Positions 17,515-26,892 of a stretch of DNA of 64,000 nt are shown in pieces. Source of the stretch: Xanthobacteraceae bacterium. Lineage in GTDB: Bacteria; Pseudomonadota; Alphaproteobacteria; Rhizobiales; Xanthobacteraceae. Each line of letters starts with the position of its first letter. Positions within the stretch are counted from its first letter, which is position 1. The notes below the pieces were generated by a model. That model was not told the origin of the DNA. It did not search any database and saw nothing but the letters and a program-made list of their open reading frames with translations. The position numbers were made by a program, and so were the translations under genes. The stretch lies in the NCBI GenBank assembly GCA_019635585.1, contig JAHBZE010000002.1:248001-312000 (forward strand). The letters are read 5' to 3'.

Positions 17515-19908
17515 TCAGACGTTGACGAGCGGCTTCGATCCGGAATCGCCGGAACCATCGTCTTTCTTCGGCGTCTTCCGGGCGCGCTTGGCGCTTTTCG
17601 CAACGTCTTCCTCGGGCTTCGGCGTGACCGGGCCTTCCGGATACTCGAAAGCGAGCACCGGCTGGCCTTCCTCCTCGCGGACGACGACACGGACATGGCC
17701 GCCATCCTTGAGCTTGCCAAACAGCACTTCGTCGGCGAGCGGCTTCTTGACGTTCTCCTGGATCACGCGGGCCATCGGCCGCGCACCCATCATCTCGTCG
17801 TAGCCGCGGTCGATCAGCCACTTCTTCGCCTCGTCCGAGAGCGCGATGGTGACACCGCGGTCGGCAAGCTGCGCTTCCAACTGAAGCACGAACTTCTCGA
17901 CCACCTGCCCGATGATCTCGGTCGAAAGATGCGAGAAGGGAATGATCGCATCGAGACGGTTGCGGAATTCCGGCGAGAAAAGCCGGTTGATCGCCTCCGC
18001 GTCGTCGCCTTCCCGTTTCTGGCGCGTGAAGCCGAACGCAGCTTTCGCCATGTCGGATGCGCCAGCATTGGTCGTCATGATGAGAATGACGTTGCGGAAG
18101 TTTATCGACTTGCCGTTGTGGTCGGTGAGCTTGCCGTGATCCATGACCTGCAGGAGCACGTTGAAGAGGTCCGGATGCGCCTTCTCGATTTCGTCGAGCA
18201 GCACCACGCAATGCGGGTTCTGGTCCACGCCGTCGGTGAGCAAGCCGCCCTGATCGAAGCCGACATAACCCGGAGGCGCGCCGATCAGGCGCGAAACCGT
18301 ATGCCGCTCCATGTACTCGGACATATCGAAGCGCAGGAGTTGCACGCCGAGGCTTTCGGCGAGTTGCTTGGCGACTTCGGTTTTGCCGACACCGGTCGGA
18401 CCCGAGAACAGATAGGCGCCGATCGGCTTCTCCGGCTCGCGCAGGCCCGCGCGCGCGAGCTTGATCGCGGCGGTGAGCGCCTGGATCGCCTTGTCCTGAC
18501 CGAACACAACGTTCTTGAGACCGGTCTCGAGGTTAGAGAGCACGATCGCATCGTCCTTGGAGACTGTCTTCGGCGGGATGCGCGCCATGGTGGCGACGGT
18601 CGCCTCGATTTCCTTGATGCCGATGGTCTTCTTGCGCTTCGTCTCAGCGACCAGCATCTGCGCCGCGCCGGACTCGTCGATGATGTCGATCGCCTTGTCC
18701 GGCAGCTTGCGGTCGTGGATGTAGCGCACGGAGAGATCGACCGCCGCCTTGATCGCGTCGTTGGTGTAGCGGAGCTTGTGGAAGTCCTCGAAGTACGGCT
18801 TCAGGCCTTTCAGGATTTCGACCGCGTCTTCCGGCGTCGGTTCGTTGACGTCGATCTTCTGGAAGCGGCGCACCAGCGCGCGGTCCTTCTCGAAGTGCTG
18901 GCGATATTCCTTGTAGGTCGTCGAGCCGATGCAGCGGATCGAGCCGGATGCAAGCGCGGGTTTCAAAAGATTCGAAGCATCCATCGCGCCGCCGGAAGTC
19001 GCACCGGCGCCGATCACGGTATGGATTTCGTCGATGAACACGATCGCATTCGGATGCGCCTCGAGCTCCTTGATGACCTGCTTCAGCCGCTCCTCGAAGT
19101 CGCCGCGATAGCGCGTGCCCGCGAGCAGCGAACCCATGTCGAGCGAGAACACGGTGGCGCCCTTGAGCACCTCCGGCACTTCCTCGTTCACGATGCGCAG
19201 CGCAAGACCTTCGGCGATCGCCGTCTTGCCGACGCCGGGATCGCCGACATAAAGCGGATTGTTTTTCTGGCGGCGGCAGAGCACCTGGATCGTGCGCGCG
19301 ATTTCGCTGGCGCGGCCGATCAGCGGATCGATCTTGCCTTCCTTCGCCTTCTTGTTGAGGTTGACGCAATAGGCTTCGAGCGCATCGGTTTTCTTTTTCT
19401 GCTCCTCGCCCGGCTTCGCGTCGGTCTCGTCCTCCGCGCCGCGTACGGGCTTGCTTTCCGACACGCCCGGGCGCTTCGCAATTCCGTGGCTGATGTAGTT
19501 CACCGCGTCGTAGCGAGTCATCTCCTGCTCTTGCAGGAAATAGGCGGCATGGCTTTCACGCTCGGCGAAGATCGCAACGAGCACGTTCGCGCCCGTCACC
19601 TCTTCGCGGCCCGAAGACTGCACATGAATGACCGCGCGCTGGATCACACGCTGGAAACCGGCGGTCGGCTTGGAATCCTCGCCGGCCTCGACGACGAGAT
19701 TGTCGAGTTCGCCGTCGATGTAATCGACCAGATTGCGCTTCAACTTCTCGATGTCGACGTTGCAGGCGCGCATTACGGCGGCGGCATCCTGATCGTCGAG
19801 GAGCGCGAGTAGCAGGTGTTCGAGAGTCGCGTATTCGTGATGGCGCTCGTTGGCTTGCGCCAGCGCGCGATGCAGAGAGTTTTCCAGGCTGCGCGAGAAA
19901 GTCGGCAT
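17515..19908 (-). CDS. clpA: ATP-dependent Clp protease ATP-binding subunit ClpA
   Basis: The 797-residue protein has an N-domain with two Clp repeats (about 1-145), a first AAA+ module with Walker A GDPGVGKT at 222-229, and a second with [13 protein letters not shown] near 500. ClpA unfolds substrates for ClpP and takes N-degron substrates from ClpS. The loop that docks ClpP reads [10 protein letters not shown], so FGF stands where E. coli has IGL. clpS lies just upstream on the same strand. The C-terminus is extended and charged (about the last 40 residues). Confidence 0.98.
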   Translation of the reverse strand: MPTFSRSLENSLHRALAQANERHHEYATLEHLLLALLDDQDAAAVMRACNVDIEKLKRNLVDYIDGELDNLVVEAGEDSKPTAGFQRVIQRAVIHVQSSGREEVTGANVLVAIFAERESHAAYFLQEQEMTRYDAVNYISHGIAKRPGVSESKPVRGAEDETDAKPGEEQKKKTDALEAYCVNLNKKAKEGKIDPLIGRASEIARTIQVLCRRQKNNPLYVGDPGVGKTAIAEGLALRIVNEEVPEVLKGATVFSLDMGSLLAGTRYRGDFEERLKQVIKELEAHPNAIVFIDEIHTVIGAGATSGGAMDASNLLKPALASGSIRCIGSTTYKEYRQHFEKDRALVRRFQKIDVNEPTPEDAVEILKGLKPYFEDFHKLRYTNDAIKAAVDLSVRYIHDRKLPDKAIDIIDESGAAQMLVAETKRKKTIGIKEIEATVATMARIPPKTVSKDDAIVLSNLETGLKNVVFGQDKAIQALTAAIKLARAGLREPEKPIGAYLFSGPTGVGKTEVAKQLAESLGVQLLRFDMSEYMERHTVSRLIGAPPGYVGFDQGGLLTDGVDQNPHCVVLLDEIEKAHPDLFNVLLQVMDHGKLTDHNGKSINFRNVILIMTTNAGASDMAKAAFGFTRQKREGDDAEAINRLFSPEFRNRLDAIIPFSHLSTEIIGQVVEKFVLQLEAQLADRGVTIALSDEAKKWLIDRGYDEMMGARPMARVIQENVKKPLADEVLFGKLKDGGHVRVVVREEEGQPVLAFEYPEGPVTPKPEEDVAKSAKRARKTPKKDDGSGDSGSKPLVNV

Positions 19909-20097
19909 CGGGTCCTTGATGTTCCGGGTGATTCACCGGTTCCAGTTGCGGAAAGTCTGCCGGTGCTTGGGCGGGATGTCCACTATCTAGGTCGCGCAAG
20001 CTGGGTTACAATAGCCGCAGATCGGGGCGAATTTCCGCCGGCCGCGCGGCTCCGTTAACGAGCGCGCGCCTATCGCTTCGCTCTTATTTCTTTGCGC

Positions 20098-20484
20098 CTA
20101 TTTCTTTTCCATCACGCATTGAAGCGGATGCTGGTGCTTGCGGGCGAAATCCATCACCTGCGTCACTTTGGTTTCGGCCACTTCGTAAGTAAAAATCCCG
20201 CACTCGCCGACCCCGTTCTGATGAACGTGCAGCATGATCCGGGTCGCGTCCTCGCGCTGCTTATTGAAGAAGCGCTCGAGCACATGGACCACGAATTCCA
20301 TCGGCGTGTAATCGTCGTTGAGTAATAGCACCCGGTAGAGGTTCGGCCGCTTGGTCTGCGGTTTGGTGCGGGTGATGACCGCGGTGCCGGTGCCGTCATC
20401 CCGGCCGTTGCGCCGGTCGTCGTCCCCCTTCGCCATGCGGAGGAGGAAATCGTCGTGGAAAAGGCTCGGCTTACGGGTGCTCAA
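20098..20484 (-). CDS. clpS: ClpS adaptor protein
   Basis: The 128-residue protein has a flexible N-terminal extension of about 45 residues and then the ClpS core: [26 protein letters not shown] and [19 protein letters not shown]. The Asn-Asp pair and the His in the third motif line the pocket that binds N-terminal Phe, Trp, Tyr or Leu of N-degron substrates. It is followed by clpA 190 bases downstream on the same strand, with no gene between. The 190-base spacer contains no clear terminator. Confidence 0.97.
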   Translation of the reverse strand: MSTRKPSLFHDDFLLRMAKGDDDRRNGRDDGTGTAVITRTKPQTKRPNLYRVLLLNDDYTPMEFVVHVLERFFNKQREDATRIMLHVHQNGVGECGIFTYEVAETKVTQVMDFARKHQHPLQCVMEKK

Positions 20485-20742
20485 CGGGTTTCGGTCCTAA
20501 CAAAGCGCCTCGCCGCCATTCGGCACGCCGGACGCTTTACGGGGCGAGAAAAGCCAGACTCTGGCTATCGCCCATCATATAGGGCGCCCACCGCCCCCGC
20601 CAACCAGCGAAAAGCCCGGATGGAAGGCAATTCCTAACCAAACCCGTGAATTGGCCGCCAGCAAGGCCGCTCAAATCCATGGGATTTAAGGCGATTTAGA
20701 GAAGTTCCCGGCATACATGGCCCGCTTTTCTGGGGATCGTCC

Positions 20743-22011
20743 ATGTCTTCGCTGCTTCACTCTTTCCGCCGGTTCTGGTTCGGCCGCCGCTCTCGCTCGG
20801 GCAACGTGGCCATCATCTTCTCGCTCGCAATCGTTCCGATCGTCGGCGGCGTCGGTGCCGCCGTGGACTATTCGATGGCGAACTCGAACCGCACTTCCAT
20901 GCAGAAGGCGCTGGATGCCACGGCCCTAGCCCTCGCCAAACTGATGCCGCTCAATCAGACGCAGCTCGACGAGAAAGGCTGGCAACTATTCAGCGCCAGC
21001 CTCGGCACTATGACGGTAAATATGCCGAAGGCCGGCCTGGTCATCACCACGCCGACGATCGGCAAAATTCATCTTACCGCGACCGGTCAATATACACCGC
21101 AGATTTCGGGCTTCATGGGCATCAGCACTTTCCCCGTGACGGCGGAAACCGAAGTGCAGTGGGGTATGAAGAAGCTCGAGCTTGCGCTCGCACTCGATAA
21201 CACCGGCTCGATGGCCGACAACAACAAGATGACGGAATTGAAGAAGGCGGCGAAGAATCTCCTGACCACGCTACAGGCTTCCGCGATGAACCCCGGCGAC
21301 GTCAAAGTCGCTATCATTCCGTTTCACAAGGAAGTCCGCGTCGATACTTCCGTCTACAACTATAACGGAAGCTGGCTCAAATGGAGTGACTGGGACCACG
21401 ATAACCAGAACTGCTCCGGCAACTGGTGGAACTACTCTTGCTCGCCGAAGAACCACAATACGTGGGACGGCTGCATCATGGACCGCGACCAGAGTTACGA
21501 CAGCAACGATACCGCGCCGACCTCGAATGCGACGAAATTTCCGGCAAAACAATGCAGCTATTCGCTCACGACCATGATGCCGCTGAACTACGACTGGACA
21601 GCGCTCGCGAACAAGATCGACGCGATGCAGCCGAACGGAAACACCAACGTCACGATCGGGCTGGTTTGGGCCTGGCACGCTTTGACGACCAGCGAGCCGT
21701 TGACGCAAGCTGCAGCGCCGGCGAACGATCTCAGCAAGTACATCATCCTGATGACGGACGGCGAAAACACGCAGAACCGCTGGAGCTCGAACAGCAACAC
21801 CATCGACAACCGGACCGCCGCGACCTGCACGAATCTGAAGGCGGCAGGCATCCGGATCTATACGATCCGGGTGATCGACGGGAATGCCGACCTCTTGCGC
21901 AACTGCGCTTCCGATCCGTCGATGTATTTCGACGTGCAGACAGCGAGCCAACTGACGAGCGTGTTCAACTCGATCGGCGCGACGCTCGCGCAGCTGCATC
22001 TGTCGCAATAA
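20743..22011 (+). CDS. TadG-like von Willebrand pilus-assembly protein, copy 1
   Basis: The 422-residue protein has a short basic N-terminus, one membrane helix (NVAIIFSLAIVPIVGGVGAA, about 21-40) and the TadE/TadG-like segment VDYSMANSNRTSMQKALDATALALA. A von Willebrand A domain follows with MIDAS start DNTGSM (152-157). It is exported with the C-terminal domain in the periplasm. TadG is a minor structural or scaffold part of Tad (Flp) pili. No tad secretion genes are nearby. About ten cysteines in the domain centre and end suggest disulfides. Its paralogue follows at 22197. Confidence 0.9.
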   Translation: MSSLLHSFRRFWFGRRSRSGNVAIIFSLAIVPIVGGVGAAVDYSMANSNRTSMQKALDATALALAKLMPLNQTQLDEKGWQLFSASLGTMTVNMPKAGLVITTPTIGKIHLTATGQYTPQISGFMGISTFPVTAETEVQWGMKKLELALALDNTGSMADNNKMTELKKAAKNLLTTLQASAMNPGDVKVAIIPFHKEVRVDTSVYNYNGSWLKWSDWDHDNQNCSGNWWNYSCSPKNHNTWDGCIMDRDQSYDSNDTAPTSNATKFPAKQCSYSLTTMMPLNYDWTALANKIDAMQPNGNTNVTIGLVWAWHALTTSEPLTQAAAPANDLSKYIILMTDGENTQNRWSSNSNTIDNRTAATCTNLKAAGIRIYTIRVIDGNADLLRNCASDPSMYFDVQTASQLTSVFNSIGATLAQLHLSQ

Positions 22012-22037
22012 TCGCGCCCAAACGGCAAACGACGAAG

Positions 22038-22076
22038 CGGGATCGCTAAAATTTTAGCGATCCCGTTTTATTTTTG
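22038..22076 (+). terminator. Terminator after TadG-like copy 1
   Basis: A perfect 28-base palindrome (22038-22065; arms CGGGATCGCTAAAA and its complement) is followed by TTTTATTTTT. It separates the two TadG-like genes, so the second probably has its own promoter. Confidence 0.92.
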
Positions 22077-22196
22077 CTAACCGCCGGCCCGCATCCCGCT
22101 GCGGCGGCGGCGGGTCGAACCGACTTTACAAGTTCCCCGCAAGACTCGGTTAAAACTCCGGGCGCACGGTCCGCGGCGAAAACCCCGGAGTCCGTC

Positions 22197-23543
22197 ATGG
22201 GCATTTTCCGACGCTTCTGGTCCGGCGGCGAAGGCCGCAAGGGCAATGCTGCGATCCTGTTTGCGTTAGCGCTCATACCGCTTGTCGGCGCCACGGGCGC
22301 CGCGGTCGACTATTCCATGGCCAATTCAAACCGGACGTCGATGCAGAAGGCGCTCGATGCCACTGCACTGGCTTTGGCCAAGCTGATGCCGTTAACGCAG
22401 GAGCAACTCGACACGCAAGGATGGCAAATTTTTCAGGCGAGTCTGGGCAAAGTCAACGTCGCCTTGCAGCAGGGCAATCTGAAAATCCAGACTCCCGCGA
22501 CCGGCAAGCTGGTGCTCGACGTGTCCGGCCAGTACCAGCCGTCGATCTCCGGCGTCATCGGAATCAAGGAATTTCCGGTAGGCGCCCATGCAGAAGTGAC
22601 CTGGGGCATCAAGAAGCTCGAAGTCGCGCTGGCGCTGGACAACACCGGCTCGATGGCTTCGAACAACAAGATGACCGAGCTGAAGAAGGCCGCGAAAAAT
22701 CTCATCGATACCTTGCAGAAAGCCGCGAAGAATCCGGGCGACGTTAAGGTGTCGATCATCCCGTTCCACATCCAGACCAAGGTCGGGACGTCGAACGTCA
22801 ATGCGACCTGGCTGCGGTGGGATATCTGGGAGTCGGAGAACGGCTCCTGCAACAAATCCGGCAACTACAATACGCAGAGTTCTTGCACGAACCAGAAAGT
22901 CTGCACCAAGCCTCAGTACAACAATCGCAGCGACTGCCAGGATCATAACGGCAGCTGGGTGACGGCGACCTGGACGCCGGCAAACCACAATACCTGGACC
23001 GGCTGCGTGGAAGACCGCGATCAGGACCACGACGCGCTGGATACTGCGCCGACGACCAACACAACCAAATTCCCCGCGATTCAATGCTCTTACAGCCTCG
23101 CCGAGATCATGCCGCTCAACTATGTCTGGGACGATCTCAAGACCCGCATCGACTCGATGCAGCCGAACGGCAACACCAACGTCACCATTGGTCTCGCCTG
23201 GGCCTGGCATTCGCTGACGCAGGGCGATCCGTTGACGCAGGCCGCCCCTGCCGCTCCGGACCTGAGCAAGTACATCATCCTGCTTACCGACGGCGACAAC
23301 ACACAGAACCGCTGGACGTCGAGCCAGAACTCGATCGACACCCGCACCGCGCTTGCCTGTACGAACGCGAAGGCCGCGGGCTTCCGTATCTATACGATCC
23401 GCGTGATCGACGGAAACGCGACCCTGCTCCGCAACTGCGCGACCGACCCGTCGATGTATTTCGATGTAGATAGCGCCAGCGAACTCGAATCGGTTTTCAA
23501 CGCGATCGGTGGCCAGCTCGCGAGCCTTCACCTTTCGCAGTAA
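22197..23543 (+). CDS. TadG-like von Willebrand pilus-assembly protein, copy 2
   Basis: The 448-residue paralogue of the preceding gene shares nearly identical stretches (AAVDYSMANSNRTSMQKALD, MQPNGNTNVTIGL, IRVIDGNA). Its membrane helix is at about 17-36 and its MIDAS is DNTGSM from 148. It differs by an insertion before the NHNTW segment, with extra cysteines (NGSCNKSGNYN, SSCTNQKVC, SDCQDHNGSW), giving a longer disulfide-rich loop. The ATG at 22197 follows a GGAG-like site. It probably arose by tandem duplication followed by loop divergence. Confidence 0.9.
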   Translation: MGIFRRFWSGGEGRKGNAAILFALALIPLVGATGAAVDYSMANSNRTSMQKALDATALALAKLMPLTQEQLDTQGWQIFQASLGKVNVALQQGNLKIQTPATGKLVLDVSGQYQPSISGVIGIKEFPVGAHAEVTWGIKKLEVALALDNTGSMASNNKMTELKKAAKNLIDTLQKAAKNPGDVKVSIIPFHIQTKVGTSNVNATWLRWDIWESENGSCNKSGNYNTQSSCTNQKVCTKPQYNNRSDCQDHNGSWVTATWTPANHNTWTGCVEDRDQDHDALDTAPTTNTTKFPAIQCSYSLAEIMPLNYVWDDLKTRIDSMQPNGNTNVTIGLAWAWHSLTQGDPLTQAAPAAPDLSKYIILLTDGDNTQNRWTSSQNSIDTRTALACTNAKAAGFRIYTIRVIDGNATLLRNCATDPSMYFDVDSASELESVFNAIGGQLASLHLSQ

Positions 23544-23564
23544 ATCGCGAAAAACGCGCAAAAC

Positions 23565-23592
23565 AAAAAGCCCGGCAACAATGCCGGGCTTT
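23565..23592. terminator. Bidirectional terminator between TadG-like copy 2 and phasin
   Basis: AAAAGCCCGGCA (23565-23576) pairs with TGCCGGGCTTTT (23581-23592) around ACAA. A and T tracts on both sides let it serve the convergent genes on both strands. Confidence 0.92.
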
Positions 23593-23618
23593 TCGTTTAC
23601 GCTTTAAGCAACGCTTAC

Positions 23619-23960
23619 TTAGATCTTGAAGGTCGTCGCCTTGGCGATCACGCCTTCATACGGCTTGTAGGCGTCCTTCGCGACATCGCTGTAGAGCGTG
23701 CCGAGCTTGGTCGCCTGCGCCACGAACGCTTCGTAGGCGTTCTTGAAATAGGTGGTCTGCACTTCGATCGCCTTATCGAGCGACTTGGCACCGAGGAGCT
23801 TTTCGAACGCCGCCGAACCTTCCTCGAACGACTTCTTGGAGTAGTCGGCGAACTCGACGGCGATCGCCTGCGCGCCCTTCTGGAACGACGCAAAGCTCTG
23901 CGCGGCCAGTTCGGCGTTGTCCTTGCTCAGCTTCTGAAGCTCTTCGAATTTCTCGATCAT
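23619..23960 (-). CDS. Phasin family protein
   Basis: The 113-residue protein is amphipathic and helical, rich in Ala, Lys and Glu: MIEKFEELQKLSKDNAELAAQ ... FEEGSAAFEKLLGAKSLDKAIEVQTTYFKNAYEAFV. This is the Phasin_2 pattern of small proteins that coat polyhydroxyalkanoate granules. The ATG at 23960 follows GGGGATT; the longer frame to 23993 starts with non-phasin text. TGCA-type boxes upstream resemble operators of the PHA regulator PhaR. No PHA synthase gene lies in the window. Confidence 0.92.
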   Translation of the reverse strand: MIEKFEELQKLSKDNAELAAQSFASFQKGAQAIAVEFADYSKKSFEEGSAAFEKLLGAKSLDKAIEVQTTYFKNAYEAFVAQATKLGTLYSDVAKDAYKPYEGVIAKATTFKI

Positions 23961-24049
23961 GGTAATCCCCAATCGCGCCGCACCGGGGCGCATCTGACTT
24001 TCCTAGACTTTTGGGCGATGCATTCGCGCGCCGCTCCCTGCCTAAATAG

Positions 24050-24090
24050 TGCACTGCACAATAAAGTCAATCGAAATATTGCAATGCAAA
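24050..24090. promoter_or_regulatory. PhaR-like TGCA operator boxes upstream of the phasin
   Basis: Two boxes of the form TGCA-N-TGCA occur: TGCACTGCA at 24050-24058 and TGCAATGCA at 24080-24088, 30 bp apart (about three helical turns). A further TTGCAG lies at 24095-24100. PhaR-type repressors bind TGC-rich direct or inverted repeats in front of phasin genes. The boxes are 90-130 bases upstream of the phasin start on the minus strand. Confidence 0.6.
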
Positions 24091-24112
24091 ATCGTTGCAG
24101 AATCAACGATTT
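24089..24112. promoter_or_regulatory. Perfect 9-bp inverted repeat in the phasin/carboxypeptidase intergenic region
   Basis: AAATCGTTG (24089-24097) and CAACGATTT (24104-24112) are perfect complements separated by CAGAAT. It overlaps the edge of the second TGCA box. It could be a regulator site or a hairpin in a leader transcript. The surrounding 327-base gap between the divergent genes has no other clear feature. Confidence 0.5.
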
Positions 24113-24287
24113 CCCTGAATTGGCCGGATTTTTCAGGCTTATCCCGCGCCGCAGCGCCGGTTTTACCCTTTCATAAGGCGCACGCCCTACTTTCAGAGGC
24201 TTCGGCGCCCTCAGGAAGAGGCGCGAAGTTGGGCAGAAGTTGCCGGCAGGCGTCCAAGGCCGGCGTGGCAAGGCACAGGACGGGCGT

Positions 24288-26111
24288 ATGAGTATTGCGT
24301 ACTGGCGGTCCCCTCGGGGAAAGCGGGCCGCCTTGGCAGTCGCTGTAATCCTCGCAGGGTCATTTTTGGCGCTCACTGCGGACGCGGAAGCACGCAACCT
24401 CAAGCGTGTCCGTCACGGTGCCTGGCAAGCCGGCTTCGCGGCCATCGTCGTCGATGCCAAGACCGGCCAGATCCTCGATGACGAAAATCCGGATGCGCTG
24501 CGCCACCCCGCGTCGCTGACCAAGATCATGACGCTTTACCTGCTGTTCGAGCGCATCGAACAGGGAAAGCTCAACCTGAAGTCGCGCCTGAACGTATCCG
24601 AATTTGCCTCCGAACGTCCGCCATCGAAACTGGGGCTTCAGGAAGGCACCACAATCGCCGTTGAAGACGCGATCAAGGCATTGGTCACGCGCTCCGCGAA
24701 CGACGTCGCAGTCGTGATCGCCGAAAATATCGCCGACAACGAAGACGCCTTCGCCGCGCTAATGACGAAAAAGGCGCGTGCGCTCGGCATGACGAATACA
24801 GTATTCAAGAATGCCTCGGGCCTTCCCGATCGCGAACAGGTCACGACCGCGCGCGACATGGCGACCCTGGGCCGCGCGATTCAGGACCGCTTCCCTTCGC
24901 TTTATCGCTATTTCTCGACGAAGAGTTTCGTCTGGCGCGGCCGCGTGATCGCGAACCATAATCGCCTGCTCGGCCGCGTGCCGGGCGTCGATGGCATCAA
25001 GACCGGTTACACCAACGCTTCCGGCTTCAACCTCGTCACCAGCGTGCGCTTCAAGAACCGCCATATCGTCGCGGTGGTTCTCGGCGGCCGCACGGGTGCG
25101 GCGCGCGACCAATACATGCGCGAGCTGATCGCAGACAATCTCGATGACGCCTCCGCCGGAAAGCGTACCGCACCGCTCGTGGCCGAAGCGCCGACGCCAG
25201 TGAAAACGGCGCAGGTGCAGACCAAGAAGGCGCAGAAGGAAGAGAAGGACGAGAAGCCGAGGAAGCCGCAAGTCGTCCGAGCGCCGCAACAGAAACAGCA
25301 GCCCGTCGTCGTGGCAGGCTCGAACGAGCCGATCCGCCCGATCCCTGTGAAGACCATGGCGCTCGATGCCGAGGGCAAGACGAAGGAACAAAAAATCACT
25401 GAGGCGAGCTTATTCTCCTTCTCCGTGTATAGTCCCGCGAATGCGGTCGCCGTGCAGATGACCCCGATGCAGGCGCCGGTGATCGTCGCCGATGCTTCGC
25501 CGTCACAACTCCAGCCGCAAACACAACCGCAACATGAGCCGCAACGGCGTCCGGTGGTGGCTGCTTCCGCCGCGCTTTCCTTCGCAGCGGAAGAAAAGCC
25601 CCACCCGCTCAAGAATCTGCCGCAGCCGAACGCGCAATCTCAGCAGCAGCCGCAGGTTCTGAACGCTCAGAAAGAGCTGACCGAGACTGAGGAACTGGAA
25701 ATCGAAGCGCAGGCCATCGCCGCCGAGAACAAGGAAAATGCGCTCGCTCCCGTTTCCGCGAAGAACAATCCGCATAACCCACAGGTCGCCGTAACCAGCA
25801 CAATCCCCGTTTCCGTTCAGACGCCCGCGAACGAAGAGGATGAGCCGTTGCCGCCCGCGGCAAAAACCGGCTGGTCGATCCAGATCGGCGCCTTTCCGGA
25901 GGCCAAGGCCGCCAAGGACCGGTTGGAAGACGCAAAAGGCCGCGCGACCGCCCTGCTCGCGAAAATGACGCCCTACACCGAGAAGGTGTCGAAAGGTTCC
26001 ACTAATCTTTATCGGGCAAAGTTCGCTGGCTTTAAGTCCGAATGGTTCGCGCGGCGCGCGTGCCAGACGCTGCAGCGCAGTCACGTCGACTGCATTGTTG
26101 CGAAGAACTGA
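24288..26111 (+). CDS. D-alanyl-D-alanine carboxypeptidase with C-terminal SPOR domain
   Basis: The 607-residue protein has a signal peptide (AALAVAVILAGSFLALTADA) and an S11 peptidase domain with SLTK, SAND and IKTGYTNASGFN, the three penicillin-binding motifs. A long Gln/Pro/Lys-rich linker (roughly 290-520) leads to a SPOR domain (about 529-607, GWSIQIGAFPEAKAAKDRLE...) that binds denuded septal peptidoglycan. The enzyme trims pentapeptide stems and is probably targeted to the division site. DacC-like proteins with SPOR tails are typical of alphaproteobacteria. The ATG at 24288 is the first start that gives a clean signal peptide. Confidence 0.95.
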   Translation: MSIAYWRSPRGKRAALAVAVILAGSFLALTADAEARNLKRVRHGAWQAGFAAIVVDAKTGQILDDENPDALRHPASLTKIMTLYLLFERIEQGKLNLKSRLNVSEFASERPPSKLGLQEGTTIAVEDAIKALVTRSANDVAVVIAENIADNEDAFAALMTKKARALGMTNTVFKNASGLPDREQVTTARDMATLGRAIQDRFPSLYRYFSTKSFVWRGRVIANHNRLLGRVPGVDGIKTGYTNASGFNLVTSVRFKNRHIVAVVLGGRTGAARDQYMRELIADNLDDASAGKRTAPLVAEAPTPVKTAQVQTKKAQKEEKDEKPRKPQVVRAPQQKQQPVVVAGSNEPIRPIPVKTMALDAEGKTKEQKITEASLFSFSVYSPANAVAVQMTPMQAPVIVADASPSQLQPQTQPQHEPQRRPVVAASAALSFAAEEKPHPLKNLPQPNAQSQQQPQVLNAQKELTETEELEIEAQAIAAENKENALAPVSAKNNPHNPQVAVTSTIPVSVQTPANEEDEPLPPAAKTGWSIQIGAFPEAKAAKDRLEDAKGRATALLAKMTPYTEKVSKGSTNLYRAKFAGFKSEWFARRACQTLQRSHVDCIVAKN

Positions 26112-26184
26112 AAATAACAACTAGCCGGAGCAAATCCGGTAACGGGAAGCGTCATTCGAACGAAGCGTAAGCGTTGCGTGGAGT

Positions 26185-26892
26185 TTAGTGATGGCGGCGG
26201 AGAAGTATTTCCTTGGCCTCGTTGACACGAGCAGCCAGGTACGTAGAGCCCCCTTGGTCGGGGTGGAGTTTCTTCATAAGGGAGCGGTGGGCGCGGCGGA
26301 TTTCCGCATCGGTAGCGCCCGCTTCAAGCCCCAGGATTTGATGCGCCTCTTCTTCGGTCATCGGGCCATGGCGCGCAGGCTGTCCGCTCCCCGGACCCGC
26401 GTCTTCCTCGACGTTCTCACGCCAACCGGGCGCCCGGCGGTCGAGATAAGCTTCGAGTAGCGCGCGGCTCTCCTCGTCGAACTCGGAACGCAGCGCGGTT
26501 AGCGTCTGCGGATCAAGCGCTTCCAGCGGCACATTCTCATATTTGCCTTTCAGCACCCTGCCGCGCATTTCGCCGCTGTCGTGATCGAGCTCCATCTCGA
26601 CAAACTGCGAGCGCACGCGCGAGACCTGCCCCGTCGTGCGCTGCGTCCGCGCGCTCCAGCCCGCGGGACGCGAAATCCAGCCGAGCAGGCCCGCGCCGAA
26701 AAATGCGACGGGAATCGCGATAAAAATCTGGCCTCTCGTCGCGAGCAGCACGGCAAGCGCGAACGATCCGATTCCGCCGATTGTTCGCACCAGCTTTGCG
26801 AGCGTCTTCGGATCGCTGGTCGATACCATGCGCCCGACGAAAACCAGCATGAAGAGCGCGGCGAGGCCGAGAAGAAGCGTCGGAATTCCCAT
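26185..26892 (-). CDS. Membrane-anchored DnaJ-domain protein
   Basis: The 235-residue protein has two N-terminal transmembrane helices (about 4-22 and 40-72) and a middle region of unknown type (LKGKYENVPLEALDPQTL). A C-terminal J domain carries the HPD motif (His210-Pro-Asp) in MKKLHPDQGGSTYLAARVNEAKEIL. The J domain at the C-terminus resembles DjlA/Tim14-like co-chaperones that recruit DnaK to membranes. Its start overlaps the VWA gene's stop by one base, so the pair is co-expressed. Confidence 0.93.
   Translation of the reverse strand: MGIPTLLLGLAALFMLVFVGRMVSTSDPKTLAKLVRTIGGIGSFALAVLLATRGQIFIAIPVAFFGAGLLGWISRPAGWSARTQRTTGQVSRVRSQFVEMELDHDSGEMRGRVLKGKYENVPLEALDPQTLTALRSEFDEESRALLEAYLDRRAPGWRENVEEDAGPGSGQPARHGPMTEEEAHQILGLEAGATDAEIRRAHRSLMKKLHPDQGGSTYLAARVNEAKEILLRRHH

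Noticed and set aside
17392-19812. Long plus-strand frame (over 800 codons) opposite clpA
   Set aside because: It is an antisense shadow of clpA. It has no recognisable domain, and the codon bias mirrors the real gene.
23560-23595. Possible CRISPR-like or repeat unit
   Set aside because: It is a single bidirectional terminator; no repeated spacers are present anywhere in the window.
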